A DNA stretch of 9,770 nucleotides from an uncultured Solirubrobacteraceae bacterium. Lineage in GTDB: Bacteria; Actinomycetota; Thermoleophilia; Solirubrobacterales; Solirubrobacteraceae. The notes under the pieces were generated by a model that saw only the letters and a program-made list of their open reading frames with translations, was not told the origin of the DNA and searched no databases. The position numbers were made by a program, and so were the translations under genes. The stretch is taken from NCBI GenBank assembly GCA_902806215.1, contig CADCVT010000299.1:1-9770 (forward strand), written 5' to 3'. Positions 1-6,845 of the stretch are shown piece by piece; position 1 is the stretch's first letter, and each line of letters opens with the position of its first letter.

Positions 1-920
1 AGTACAACATGGCCCGCATGCGCGGCCTGTGGACGCACCTCGAGCGTCTCGGTGCCGGTCGTATGGACGGCGGCATCGGCACCAGGGGCCCGGGCGAGTC
101 GCAGATCGAGACCGACCGCCGCCTCGCCCGCGACCGCATCAGCGCGCTCAAGCGGCGCCTCGAGGAGGTCAAGGGCTCGCGCGAGACGATGCGCGCCGAG
201 CGTGCCCGTGCGCACCTCCCGCAGGTCGCGATCGCCGGCTACACGAACGCCGGCAAGTCGACGCTCCTCAACCAGATGACCGGGAGCACGGTCGGCGTCC
301 GCGACCGGCTCTTCCACACGCTCGACCCGACGATCCGCCAGCTCCAGCTCCACGGGCGCACCTACCTGCTCACCGACACGGTCGGGTTCATCCGCAAGCT
401 GCCCCATCAGCTCGTCGAGGCCTTCGGGGCGACGCTCGAGGAGACCCGCCTGGCCGATCTCATCCTCCACGTCGTCGACGCGTCCCAGCCCGAGGAGGAG
501 CTCGACGAGATGCTCCGCGCCGTCGACGACGTCCTCGAGGAGATCGGCGCAGGCGACCGCCCGCGGACCCTCGTGCTCAACAAGGCCGACGTCCTCGACG
601 AGGAGCGCCGCCGCGAGCTCGGCTTCCGTCATCCCGACGGCGTGCTCGTCAGCGCGCAGACGGGGGAGGGGCTCGAGGAGCTCGGCGACCGGATCGAGCG
701 CGAGTTCTCCCGCACGCTGCGCCCGATCGAGCTGCTGCTGCCCTTCAGCGAGGGCGGCCGGCTGGCGGAGCTGCACGAGGTAGCCGGCGATCTGGAGCGC
801 GAGGACACCGAGGCCGGTGTCCGGATCAAGGCGAACGTCCCGTCCACCGTCGCCGAGCGCTACGCACGCTACGTGGTCAGCGCGAACAGCGCCAACGGCT
901 CGCATCCCGACGGCGCATAA
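1..920 (+). CDS. hflX: GTPase HflX, C-terminal part (5' truncated by window edge)
   Basis: HflX is a GTPase of the Obg-HflX group that binds the large ribosomal subunit and can split stalled or hibernating ribosomes. The open frame runs in from before base 1: codons at 3-8 read Tyr-Asn and lead into an RxRGxWxHLERL segment, which in HflX lies inside the N-terminal domain. The ATG at 9 is therefore internal. Counting from that Met, I see the linker GGIGTRGPGE (21-30) with SQIETDRR, a charged helical region (40-68), the G1 P-loop GYTNAGKST (77-85), switch I LFHTLDPT (101-108), G3 DTVGFI (123-128) followed by the family-typical LPHQLVEAF, G4 NKAD (191-194) and G5 SAQTG (215-219). A C-terminal domain of about 75 residues follows. 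All GTP-binding motifs are intact. The stop is TAA at 918-920. It is probably not co-transcribed with the next gene, since a 159-bp spacer with a promoter candidate follows. Confidence 0.96.
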   Translation, partial: YNMARMRGLWTHLERLGAGRMDGGIGTRGPGESQIETDRRLARDRISALKRRLEEVKGSRETMRAERARAHLPQVAIAGYTNAGKSTLLNQMTGSTVGVRDRLFHTLDPTIRQLQLHGRTYLLTDTVGFIRKLPHQLVEAFGATLEETRLADLILHVVDASQPEEELDEMLRAVDDVLEEIGAGDRPRTLVLNKADVLDEERRRELGFRHPDGVLVSAQTGEGLEELGDRIEREFSRTLRPIELLLPFSEGGRLAELHEVAGDLEREDTEAGVRIKANVPSTVAERYARYVVSANSANGSHPDGA

Positions 921-926
921 GCGCTG

Positions 927-953
927 TTGACCCGCAACACCGCACGCTAGACT
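927..953 (+). promoter_or_regulatory. Candidate sigma-70-type promoter for the Crp-family gene
   Basis: A TTGACC hexamer (927-932) and a TAGACT hexamer (948-953, matching TAnnnT) lie 7 bp after the hflX stop. They are separated by 15 bp, a little shorter than the usual 16-18, so the pairing is uncertain. If used, transcription would start near 960 and leave an untranslated leader of about 120 nt before the TTG start at 1080. That leader contains a short GC hairpin (GCGGC 1004-1008, loop GGGA, GCCGC 1013-1017) and the SD-sequestering hairpin described separately. Confidence 0.4.
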
Positions 954-1047
954 TCCGTTCAGGTCCGGAGCTGACTTCACGTCGGCGCCCGGCTCGGACA
1001 TCAGCGGCGGGAGCCGCGCCCTTCACACGGAGACGGGGCGCAGGCGA

Positions 1048-1073
1048 CCTCCACCACTTAGACACGTGGAGGA
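1048..1073 (+). promoter_or_regulatory. Ribosome-binding site inside a 7-bp hairpin
   Basis: GGAGGA at 1068-1073 lies 6 nt before the TTG at 1080 and decides that start. The sequence CCTCCAC (1048-1054) is the exact reverse complement of GTGGAGG (1066-1072), giving a perfect 7-bp stem with an 11-nt loop. The stem covers the whole GGAGG core. In the folded RNA the SD would be unavailable to the ribosome, which suggests translational control of the downstream regulator. The inverted repeat is seen directly; the control is inferred. Confidence 0.55.
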
Positions 1074-1079
1074 ACCCAG

Positions 1080-2162
1080 TTGCTGACCGATCCCGAACTC
1101 ACGACGACGACGGAGACGCCCGCGCCCGCGCGCCGTCGTCCCGCCCCGACCGCCGCCCGCCTGCTCGAGCTCGACCCCTCGCTGGGCGAGGGCGTCGCGT
1201 CCAACGAGCTCGCCGAGGCGCGCGCCCGCGCGGTCGTGCCGCTCGTCACGCTCGCCCCGGGCCCCGTCGCCTTCGAGCGGCTGCGGCGCCCCGAGAACCC
1301 GCTCGGCCCCTTCGCCGTGCTCGTGACCGACGGGCTCATCGCCCGTGACGTCTCACTGCTGGGCCGACCGGCGACCCAGCTCGTCGGCCCCGGTGACGTC
1401 CTGATGATCCGCGACGCCGCCGACGTGGTCGTCGAGGCCGGCTGCGCGACGCGCTGCCGCGTGGCGATCCTTGAGCAGCGCTTCCTCACCGCAACGCAGC
1501 ACTGGCCGTGGCTGACCGCCCGCATCATCGAGCGTGCCGCCTCGTGGGCCGACCGCGCGATGTCCCAGCAGGCGATCATCCAGCTCGGCCGCGTCGACCT
1601 GCGGCTGCTGTTCATGCTCGGCCACCTCGCCGAGCGCTGGGGCCGGGTCACGCCGGAGGGCGTGTTCGTCCCGCTTCGGCTCACGCACGAGATGCTCGGA
1701 CGCCTGGTCGGCGCTCAGCGCTCCACGGTCACGCTGGCGCTGAAGGAGCTGCGCGAGCAGGGCGCGGTCGTCAAACGCGGCGACGGCTGGCTGATCGTGT
1801 CGGGCGCCGGGCAGGCGCTGCCGCTCGACCGCGTCGAGGACGCCTCGTTCCGCTCGCTCGCGCTGGCGCACACGGTGCCCGTGGGCGAGGAGGGGGGCGA
1901 GGCTGCCCTCGCCCCGGACGGCACGCTGACCCAACACCTGACCCGCATCCGCGAGGACGCGGACGCCGCTCGCGTGCGGGCGCGCGCCAGCCGCGAGAGG
2001 GCTCGCGCCCAGCGTGAGAAGGCCGCGAAGAGCCGCTCAGCGCGGAGCGGACTCGAGCAGGAAGATCTCGAAGGCCCGGGTGGGCTTGAACACGATCTGG
2101 CTGTGGTAGCTGAGGACGCGGCGGCCGGTGGCCTCCTCGACGGCGCCGATCGTCGCCTCTGA
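1080..2162 (+). CDS. Crp/Fnr-type transcriptional regulator with degenerate effector domain
   Basis: This 360-residue protein has the layout of a Crp/Fnr regulator. It has a low-complexity Pro/Arg/Ala N-terminus (1-30), a beta-rich domain at about 50-135 in the cyclic-nucleotide-binding position, a long dimerisation helix (about 140-168) and a winged helix-turn-helix (about 170-242). The recognition helix lies around 211-225 (GAQRSTVTLALKEL) and the wing around VVKRGDGWLIV. I do not see the Arg-Ser/Thr phosphate-binding cassette typical of cAMP binders, so the ligand, if any, is unknown. A charged Arg/Ala/Glu-rich helix (about 285-318) follows. The last 41 residues lie antisense to the convergent gene at 2037-2420 and look low-complexity. 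The start is TTG, chosen because of the strong SD at 1068-1073; no better downstream start is visible. Regulatory target unknown; it may be autoregulated. Confidence 0.85.
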   Translation: MLTDPELTTTTETPAPARRRPAPTAARLLELDPSLGEGVASNELAEARARAVVPLVTLAPGPVAFERLRRPENPLGPFAVLVTDGLIARDVSLLGRPATQLVGPGDVLMIRDAADVVVEAGCATRCRVAILEQRFLTATQHWPWLTARIIERAASWADRAMSQQAIIQLGRVDLRLLFMLGHLAERWGRVTPEGVFVPLRLTHEMLGRLVGAQRSTVTLALKELREQGAVVKRGDGWLIVSGAGQALPLDRVEDASFRSLALAHTVPVGEEGGEAALAPDGTLTQHLTRIREDADAARVRARASRERARAQREKAAKSRSARSGLEQEDLEGPGGLEHDLAVVAEDAAAGGLLDGADRRL

Positions 2163-2420
2163 CACCGCCGGGGTCTCCTGGAAGCGCAGCCGGTACTGCC
2201 GGACCAGCTTGTCCTCACCCGCCTCGAGGAGCGTCTCCTCGTTGCGGGTGAGGCCGCCTTCCATCGCGCAGAAGACGTAGTCGTCGTTGATGTACGTCTT
2301 CGCGCGCTCCGGTCCGCGGCCGTAGTACTGCTTCTTCAGAGCGACCATCGCGTTCGAGATCGACGCGCGGACGGAGCCCTGGGGATCCTGGGTGGTCTCC
2401 TCGACCGTCGGTTCCGGCAC
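2037..2420 (-). CDS. DUF2294 / MpsC-like small protein
   Basis: This 127-residue protein matches the pattern I know for the DUF2294 family, now associated with the MpsC name (Na+-translocating membrane-potential-generating system). An N-terminal helix with ISNAMVALKKQYYGRGPE (21-38) is followed by the strand KTYINDDYVF (41-50), EGGLTRNEETLL (54-65), a helix around 66-80, a helix at 85-98 and a final strand pair ending in AFEIFLLE (116-123). It has no signal peptide or membrane segment, so it should be cytosolic. The usual Mps partners (membrane transporter subunits) are not in this window, so a membrane-potential role is only family-level information. Start is GTG at 2418-2420; no Shine-Dalgarno is visible, but a -10-like element lies 7 nt upstream, as for leaderless mRNAs. 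Its 3' 126 bp overlap the regulator gene on the other strand. Confidence 0.82.
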   Translation of the reverse strand: MPEPTVEETTQDPQGSVRASISNAMVALKKQYYGRGPERAKTYINDDYVFCAMEGGLTRNEETLLEAGEDKLVRQYRLRFQETPAVSEATIGAVEEATGRRVLSYHSQIVFKPTRAFEIFLLESAPR

Positions 2421-2427
2421 GCCAGAG

Positions 2428-2433
2428 ACACTA
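2428..2433 (-). promoter_or_regulatory. Candidate -10 element of a leaderless promoter
   Basis: On the minus strand this reads TAGTGT (TAnnnT) and ends 7 nt before the GTG start codon at 2420. That spacing would place the transcription start at or next to the G of the start codon, giving a leaderless mRNA. This agrees with the lack of a Shine-Dalgarno sequence. I see no convincing -35 hexamer at 16-18 bp upstream, so confidence is limited. Confidence 0.4.
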
Positions 2434-2486
2434 ACGCGCCAAGGCCTGGACTCCCAGCCAGAACGCGCCGGGAGCGCTCAATCCGG

Positions 2487-2501
2487 CGTCCGGATCGGAC
2501 G
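2487..2501. promoter_or_regulatory. Inverted repeat just upstream of the RTX gene
   Basis: CGTCCG (2487-2492) and CGGACG (2496-2501) are perfect inverted arms around a 3-bp GAT centre. The repeat ends 13 bp before the ATG at 2515. An 8-bp palindrome GAGCGCTC lies at 2472-2479. This could be an operator for a dimeric regulator or a leader hairpin. In GC-rich DNA a 6-bp arm can arise by chance, and no promoter hexamers were recognised for this gene. Confidence 0.3.
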
Positions 2502-2514
2502 ATCCTCACGACAG

Positions 2515-3480
2515 ATGTCCCGGATCCCATACGCCTCCTCCAGCCTGCTGGCCCTCGCGCTGGCGCTGACCCTCACCACCTCGATCGCGATGGCCGCCCG
2601 CGCGGGCAGCCTCGGCGTCGACAGGCTCACCGGCAGCGGTGCGCAGGACAAGATCACCGCGCTCGGCGGCAACGACGTCGTCCGCGGCCTCGCCGGTGAC
2701 GACCGGCTGCACGGCGGCAGCGGCAACGACACGATCGACGGCGGCGCCGGCGTCGACACGATCGACGGCGGCGACGGCGACGACACCGTCCTCGGCGGCG
2801 ACGGCGACGACCGCATCGTCGAGGAGCGCTTCGGCGACGACCGCCTGTACGGCGACGCCGGCAACGACCACATCGAGGGCAACCGCGGCGACGACACGAT
2901 CTTCGGCGGCGACGGCGACGACACGATCTACGGCGGTCCGGGGAAGAACACGGTCGACTGCGGCCCCGGCGACGACGTCCTGTACTACCAGACCGTCGGC
3001 ACCGCGAAGCGCTCCACCGGATGCGAGAGCAAGCGTCGCGAGGAGTCGACGATCAACGGCGTCCTGTGCGCCGACGGCGGAAGCGAGGCCGACGAGGCCC
3101 TGCGCGGCGGCGACGGCGACGACACCTGCCGCGGCGAGGGCGGCAAGGACGACCTCGAGGGAGCGGGCGGCAACGACAGCCTCTTCGGCGGGGGCGGCGA
3201 CGACCGGCTCTTCGGCCGCTTCGGCAACGACCTGCTGCTGGGCGGCGACGGCGCCGACGAGCTCGAGGGCGGGCGTGGGGACGACCGGATGTCCGGCGGC
3301 TCCGGCGACGACCTCGTCAACGGCGGCTACGGCCGCGACAGCATCGACGCCGGCGCCGGCAACGACCGTGTCAACGCCGGCTGGGGCGAGCGTGGCGAGA
3401 TCGTGAACTGCGGCCCGGGCCGGGACACCGCGATCCGCGGCCCGGGCGATCGTTACATCAGCTGCGAACTGATCCGCTAG
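2515..3480 (+). CDS. Secreted RTX-repeat (calcium-binding type) protein with two Cys-capped modules
   Basis: This 321-residue protein starts with a signal peptide: MSRIPY, a hydrophobic core LLALALALTL (11-20) and a probable cleavage near AMAARA (25-30). The rest is mostly glycine/aspartate nonapeptide repeats of the RTX type (GGxGxDxxx), which form calcium-bound parallel beta-rolls. Block 1 spans about 51-155 and block 2 about 186-311, with a linker rich in Lys/Arg/Glu/Ser between them. Each block ends in a CGPGxD...CE arrangement (Cys149/Cys170 and Cys299/Cys317), and Cys185 and Cys205 lie at the front of block 2. No enzymatic domain is visible, so a structural, adhesive or calcium-binding surface role is a guess. 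The open frame extends upstream to a GTG at 2392, but that segment overlaps the divergent gene, lacks a signal peptide and has no supporting RBS. The ATG at 2515 also lacks a clear SD but places the signal peptide correctly. Confidence 0.85.
   Translation: MSRIPYASSSLLALALALTLTTSIAMAARAGSLGVDRLTGSGAQDKITALGGNDVVRGLAGDDRLHGGSGNDTIDGGAGVDTIDGGDGDDTVLGGDGDDRIVEERFGDDRLYGDAGNDHIEGNRGDDTIFGGDGDDTIYGGPGKNTVDCGPGDDVLYYQTVGTAKRSTGCESKRREESTINGVLCADGGSEADEALRGGDGDDTCRGEGGKDDLEGAGGNDSLFGGGGDDRLFGRFGNDLLLGGDGADELEGGRGDDRMSGGSGDDLVNGGYGRDSIDAGAGNDRVNAGWGERGEIVNCGPGRDTAIRGPGDRYISCELIR
2665..2979 (+). repeat. RTX nonapeptide repeat block 1 (27-bp period)
   Basis: About ten in-frame 27-bp units encode GGxGxDxxx variants such as GGSGNDTID, GGDGDDTVL and GGDGDDTIY. 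One longer irregular unit, EERFGDDRLY, sits mid-block. The block closes with CGPGDDVLY. The DNA repeats are rich in ggcggcgacggcgacgac-type sequence, making the stretch prone to slippage or copy-number change. Confidence 0.85.
3070..3447 (+). repeat. RTX nonapeptide repeat block 2 (27-bp period)
   Basis: About eleven units follow the linker, for example GAGGNDSLF, GGGGDDRLF, GGDGADELE, GGSGDDLVN and AGAGNDRVN. The units are more diverged than in block 1. The block closes with CGPGRDTAI and a final Cys at residue 317. The DNA encoding the cap carries a short direct repeat, gcggcccgggc, at about 3411 and 3437. Confidence 0.82.
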
Positions 3481-3486
3481 CTAGCG
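3475..3486. other. 12-bp palindrome at abutting convergent stop codons
   Basis: CGCTAGCTAGCG is a perfect palindrome whose centre lies exactly between the TAG stop of the RTX gene (3478-3480) and the stop of the transporter binding-protein gene (3481-3483, TAG on the minus strand). There is no intergenic base between the two convergent genes. No T-tracts flank it, so it is not a standard intrinsic terminator. Confidence 0.6.
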
Positions 3487-4461
3487 CGCGGTCAGCCCCG
3501 ACTCCTGGAGGTACGCCTGAGCGACCTGCTCGGGCGTCTCCTTGTCGAGGTCGACGCGGGCGTTGAGCTCCTGCATGACCTCGTCGGTCAGGCCCTCCTG
3601 GATCTGCTCGATGACCTTCGGCAGGTCCGGGCCGGCCTCCTCGGCCACCTCGTTGCGCACAACGAACGTCGAGTTGTAGGGCGGGAACATGCCCTTGTCG
3701 TCCTCGAGCAGCACGATGCCCTCGCGCTTGTTCTGCGGGTCGGTCGTGAACACGATCGAGGCGACCTTGTCACCGCGGTCGAGCACCTGGTGGCGCAGGT
3801 CGATGTCGACCGGCGTGAACTTCTTGAAGCCGAGCTCGTAGGTCTGCTTGAGGCCGAGCAGGCAGTCCGTGCGCTGGCGGCACTCGGGGGAGCCGTAGAG
3901 CGTGAACTGCTCGTCGACCTTCGACAGGTCGCTGATCTTCGACAGGCCGAGCTGGCTTGCGACCTCCTCCTTGACGCCCACCTCGTTCGACGAGGTGAAG
4001 GGCGTCGGCTCGAAGGCGGTCAGCTCGTCCTTCTCGAAGCACGCCTTCGTGTCCTCGAACGCCTGCTGCGGGTCCTTCGGGATGTCGTCGGTCGGGACGT
4101 CGCACAGCGACAGCAGCGCGGTGCCCGTGTACTCGGGGTAGGCGTCGATCTCGCCGGCCTTCAACGACTTCTGCGCGGTCTTCTCGTCGCCGAGGCTGAG
4201 CTCCTTGCTCACCTTGTAGCCGGCGGCCTCGAGACCCTGCGCGTACACCTCGCCGAGCACCTTCTGCTCGGTGAAGTTCTTCGACCCGACGGTGATGGTG
4301 ACCTTGCCGTTGTCGGGGTTGCTCTTGATGCCGGACGCCGCGGCCTCGGTCGTCTGCGCGCCGGGCTCGGCGGTGGTGTCCTCGTCGTCGTCGCCACATG
4401 CCGCGATCGCGAGCATGCACGCGAAAAGAGCAAGCAGGGCGAACAACCTTCGGTGCTTCAT
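3481..4461 (-). CDS. QAT-family ABC transporter substrate-binding lipoprotein (osmoprotectant type)
   Basis: This 326-residue lipoprotein would capture glycine betaine, choline or a related quaternary amine outside the membrane and deliver it to the adjacent permeases (OsmF/OpuCC/ProX-like family). The N-terminus MKHRR, a hydrophobic stretch and the lipobox IAAC (Cys22) indicate lipid anchoring, followed by a flexible acidic and Thr/Ala-rich linker to about residue 50. The binding domain begins KVTITVGSKNFTEQKVLGEVY (53-73), typical of the family, with DAYPEYTGTAL (106-116) in the first lobe, a hinge region around 160-190 and FPPYNSTFVVRN (259-270) in the second lobe. Cys194/Cys200 in PECRQRTDC match a conserved family pair, and Cys120/Cys141 could form a second disulfide. 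An aggressive SD (AGGAGGT) precedes the ATG at 4461, which overlaps the upstream permease stop by 4 nt. The exact substrate cannot be read from sequence alone. Confidence 0.92.
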   Translation of the reverse strand: MKHRRLFALLALFACMLAIAACGDDDEDTTAEPGAQTTEAAASGIKSNPDNGKVTITVGSKNFTEQKVLGEVYAQGLEAAGYKVSKELSLGDEKTAQKSLKAGEIDAYPEYTGTALLSLCDVPTDDIPKDPQQAFEDTKACFEKDELTAFEPTPFTSSNEVGVKEEVASQLGLSKISDLSKVDEQFTLYGSPECRQRTDCLLGLKQTYELGFKKFTPVDIDLRHQVLDRGDKVASIVFTTDPQNKREGIVLLEDDKGMFPPYNSTFVVRNEVAEEAGPDLPKVIEQIQEGLTDEVMQELNARVDLDKETPEQVAQAYLQESGLTAR

Positions 4462-5156
4462 GAGACCTCCTGGAGGCTGGGGGAGTGCGACGAGATGGGG
4501 GACAGAAGACGTTGGATGCCGGCGAGGCCGAGCTCCGACCCGACGGCGACGAGCGCGACGACGATCGAGGCGCCGAGCCTCCCGGCGTCGCCGTAGACGC
4601 CGTAGGCGATGATCGGGTCGCCGAGCGAGCTGACGCCGGCCAGCGGCGCGATCGTCGCGGTCGCGACGACGTTCACCGCCGAGGTCCGGACGCCGCCGAG
4701 GACGAGCGGCATCGCCAGTGGCAGCTCGACGCGGCGCACGACCTCGGTGCCGGTCATGCCCATGCCGCGCGCGGCGTCGACCGCGTCGGGATCGACCTGG
4801 CGCACGCCGGTGTAGGCATTGGCAAGCACAGGCGGGATCGCCAGCAGCGCGAGCGCGAGCATGACGTTGGTGAAGCCGGTCCCGATGTAGGCGACGAAGA
4901 ACACGATCAGCGCGAGCGACGGGATCGCCCGGCCGACGTTGGCGATGCCGAGCGGCAGGAACGAGCCGCGCCCCGTGTGCCCGAGCCAGAGCCCGAGCGG
5001 AAGCGCGACCGCGACGCCGAGCGCGAACGACGCGCCGCTGAGCAGCAGGTGGTCGCCGAGCAGGCCGAGCAGTTGCGTGCCGCCGACCTCGCTGCCGCCG
5101 GCGCGCGACTCCTGCGTCGTGAAGATGAACTCGATCGCGTCGCCGAACTGGCTCAT
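4458..5156 (-). CDS. QAT-family ABC transporter permease, second copy
   Basis: This 232-residue inner-membrane subunit belongs to the BPD_transp_1 (MetI-like) permease fold. Hydrophobic spans lie at about 37-59, 68-93, 97-115, 146-172 and 195-218. The cytoplasmic EAA-type coupling loop that contacts the ATPase reads DAVDAARGMGMTGTEVVRRVELP (124-146). The family hallmark VGRAIPSLAL (74-83) corresponds to the YTIPSVAL segment of its partner. It most likely pairs with the permease encoded at 5153-5851 as a heterodimer. The ATG at 5156 overlaps the upstream stop in an ATGA, with GAGGG 7 nt upstream. The TGA stop at 4458-4460 likewise overlaps the ATG of the binding-protein gene. Both permeases are exactly 232 residues but are clearly diverged. 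Confidence 0.92.
   Translation of the reverse strand: MSQFGDAIEFIFTTQESRAGGSEVGGTQLLGLLGDHLLLSGASFALGVAVALPLGLWLGHTGRGSFLPLGIANVGRAIPSLALIVFFVAYIGTGFTNVMLALALLAIPPVLANAYTGVRQVDPDAVDAARGMGMTGTEVVRRVELPLAMPLVLGGVRTSAVNVVATATIAPLAGVSSLGDPIIAYGVYGDAGRLGASIVVALVAVGSELGLAGIQRLLSPISSHSPSLQEVS
4465..4471 (-). promoter_or_regulatory. Strong ribosome-binding site of the binding-protein gene
   Basis: AGGAGGT on the minus strand lies 3 nt before the ATG at 4461, inside the end of the upstream permease gene. It is stronger than the sites of the two permease genes (GAGGG at 5164-5168 and GAGG at 5859-5862). This fits the need for more binding protein than membrane subunits from one mRNA. Confidence 0.7.
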
Positions 5157-5847
5157 CGGGCCACCCTCGTCCACGGGGTCGCCAGGCGCTGCACGGCGAG
5201 CACGAGGGCGTCGAGCATCGCGGCGAGCAGGACGCACAGCCCACCGGCGACCACGACGTTCGACTTGAAGGTCTTGTCGCTGTTGAGCGCCTCGCCCAGG
5301 CCCCCGGCGCCGGCGAAGACCGCCAGCGCGGCCAGGCCGACCGTCGCCGCGACCGCGCTGCGCCCGCCCGCGAGGATCGTCGGCAGCGCCAGCGGCAGCT
5401 CGACCTTCCACAGCAGCTCACGCTCGCTGAGGCCCATCCCACGGCCGGCGTCGCTCGCCTCGTCGGGCACCGCGTTCAGGCCGTCGACGACGTTGCGGAA
5501 CAGGATGAGCAGCGTGTAGCCCGTCAGCGCGATGAGGGCGGTCGTGTTGCCGCGCCCGGTGATCGGCAGCAGCAGGAAGAACAGCGCGACGCTCGGGATC
5601 GTGTAGAGGATCCCGGTGACGTTGGTGATCGGGCCGACGAGCCAGCGGCGCCGGTGGGCCAGCAGGGCGAGCGCGAACGCGATCGCGAAGCCGAGCCCCA
5701 CCGCGGTCACGGTCAGGACCACGTGCTGCCAGAACGGGTCGAGGTAGCGGTCGAAGTTGTCGGCGATCCACTCGGGGCAGAAGCCGTTGCGCGACACGCA
5801 GTCGTCGGTGCGGTCGCGGATCTCGACGTCCTGCAGCGCGAGCGCGA

Positions 5848-5851
<4 letters not shown>
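5153..5851 (-). CDS. QAT-family ABC transporter permease, first copy
   Basis: This 232-residue membrane subunit of the osmoprotectant importer has a hydrophilic N-terminal segment of about 40 residues containing Cys18 and Cys25 (DDCVSRNGFCPEW), a feature I associate with actinobacterial members. It is followed by hydrophobic spans at about 42-66, 76-97, 104-120, 155-182 and 198-220. The EAA-type loop is EASDAGRGMGLSERELLWKVELP (131-153), and YTIPSVALFFLLLP (83-96) is the family-typical segment. The two Cys lie on the side expected to be extracytoplasmic and could form a disulfide. The ATG at 5851 overlaps the ATPase stop in an ATGA, and GAGG lies about 7 nt upstream. This is the middle of a translationally coupled operon. 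Confidence 0.92.
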
Positions 5852-6810
<959 letters not shown>

Positions 6811-6823
6811 GTGCTCGTTTTCA

Positions 6824-6829
6824 ACCCTA
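6824..6829 (-). promoter_or_regulatory. Weak -10-like element before the ATPase gene
   Basis: The minus strand reads TAGGGT (TAnnnT), 13 nt before the ATG at 6810, in a locally AT-richer stretch (6811-6834) between the receiver gene and the transporter. A start point here would give a leader of only a few nucleotides. No good -35 hexamer is seen, so this may be chance. If real, the transporter could also be transcribed independently of the kinase. Confidence 0.2.
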
Positions 6830-6845
6830 CTCATCCCGAGCAGGT

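Noticed and set aside
29..1348. A long plus-strand open frame crossing hflX and the start of the regulator gene.
   Set aside because: It is an Arg/Pro/Ala-rich frame shift of two genes with clear family motifs; high GC removes stop codons from alternative frames.
2392..2514. An N-terminal extension of the RTX protein from the GTG at 2392.
   Set aside because: It would overlap the divergent gene start, has no RBS, and would bury the signal peptide 41 residues inside the protein.
2665..3447. Regularly spaced repeats that might be a CRISPR array.
   Set aside because: The 27-bp period is in frame and encodes RTX nonapeptides; there are no unique spacers between conserved direct repeats.
3481..5442. 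A single 653-codon open frame on the minus strand ending with the binding protein.
   Set aside because: Only the part from 4461 down is the lipoprotein. The upstream part is another frame of the two permease genes, whose own frames show family motifs and ATGA junctions.
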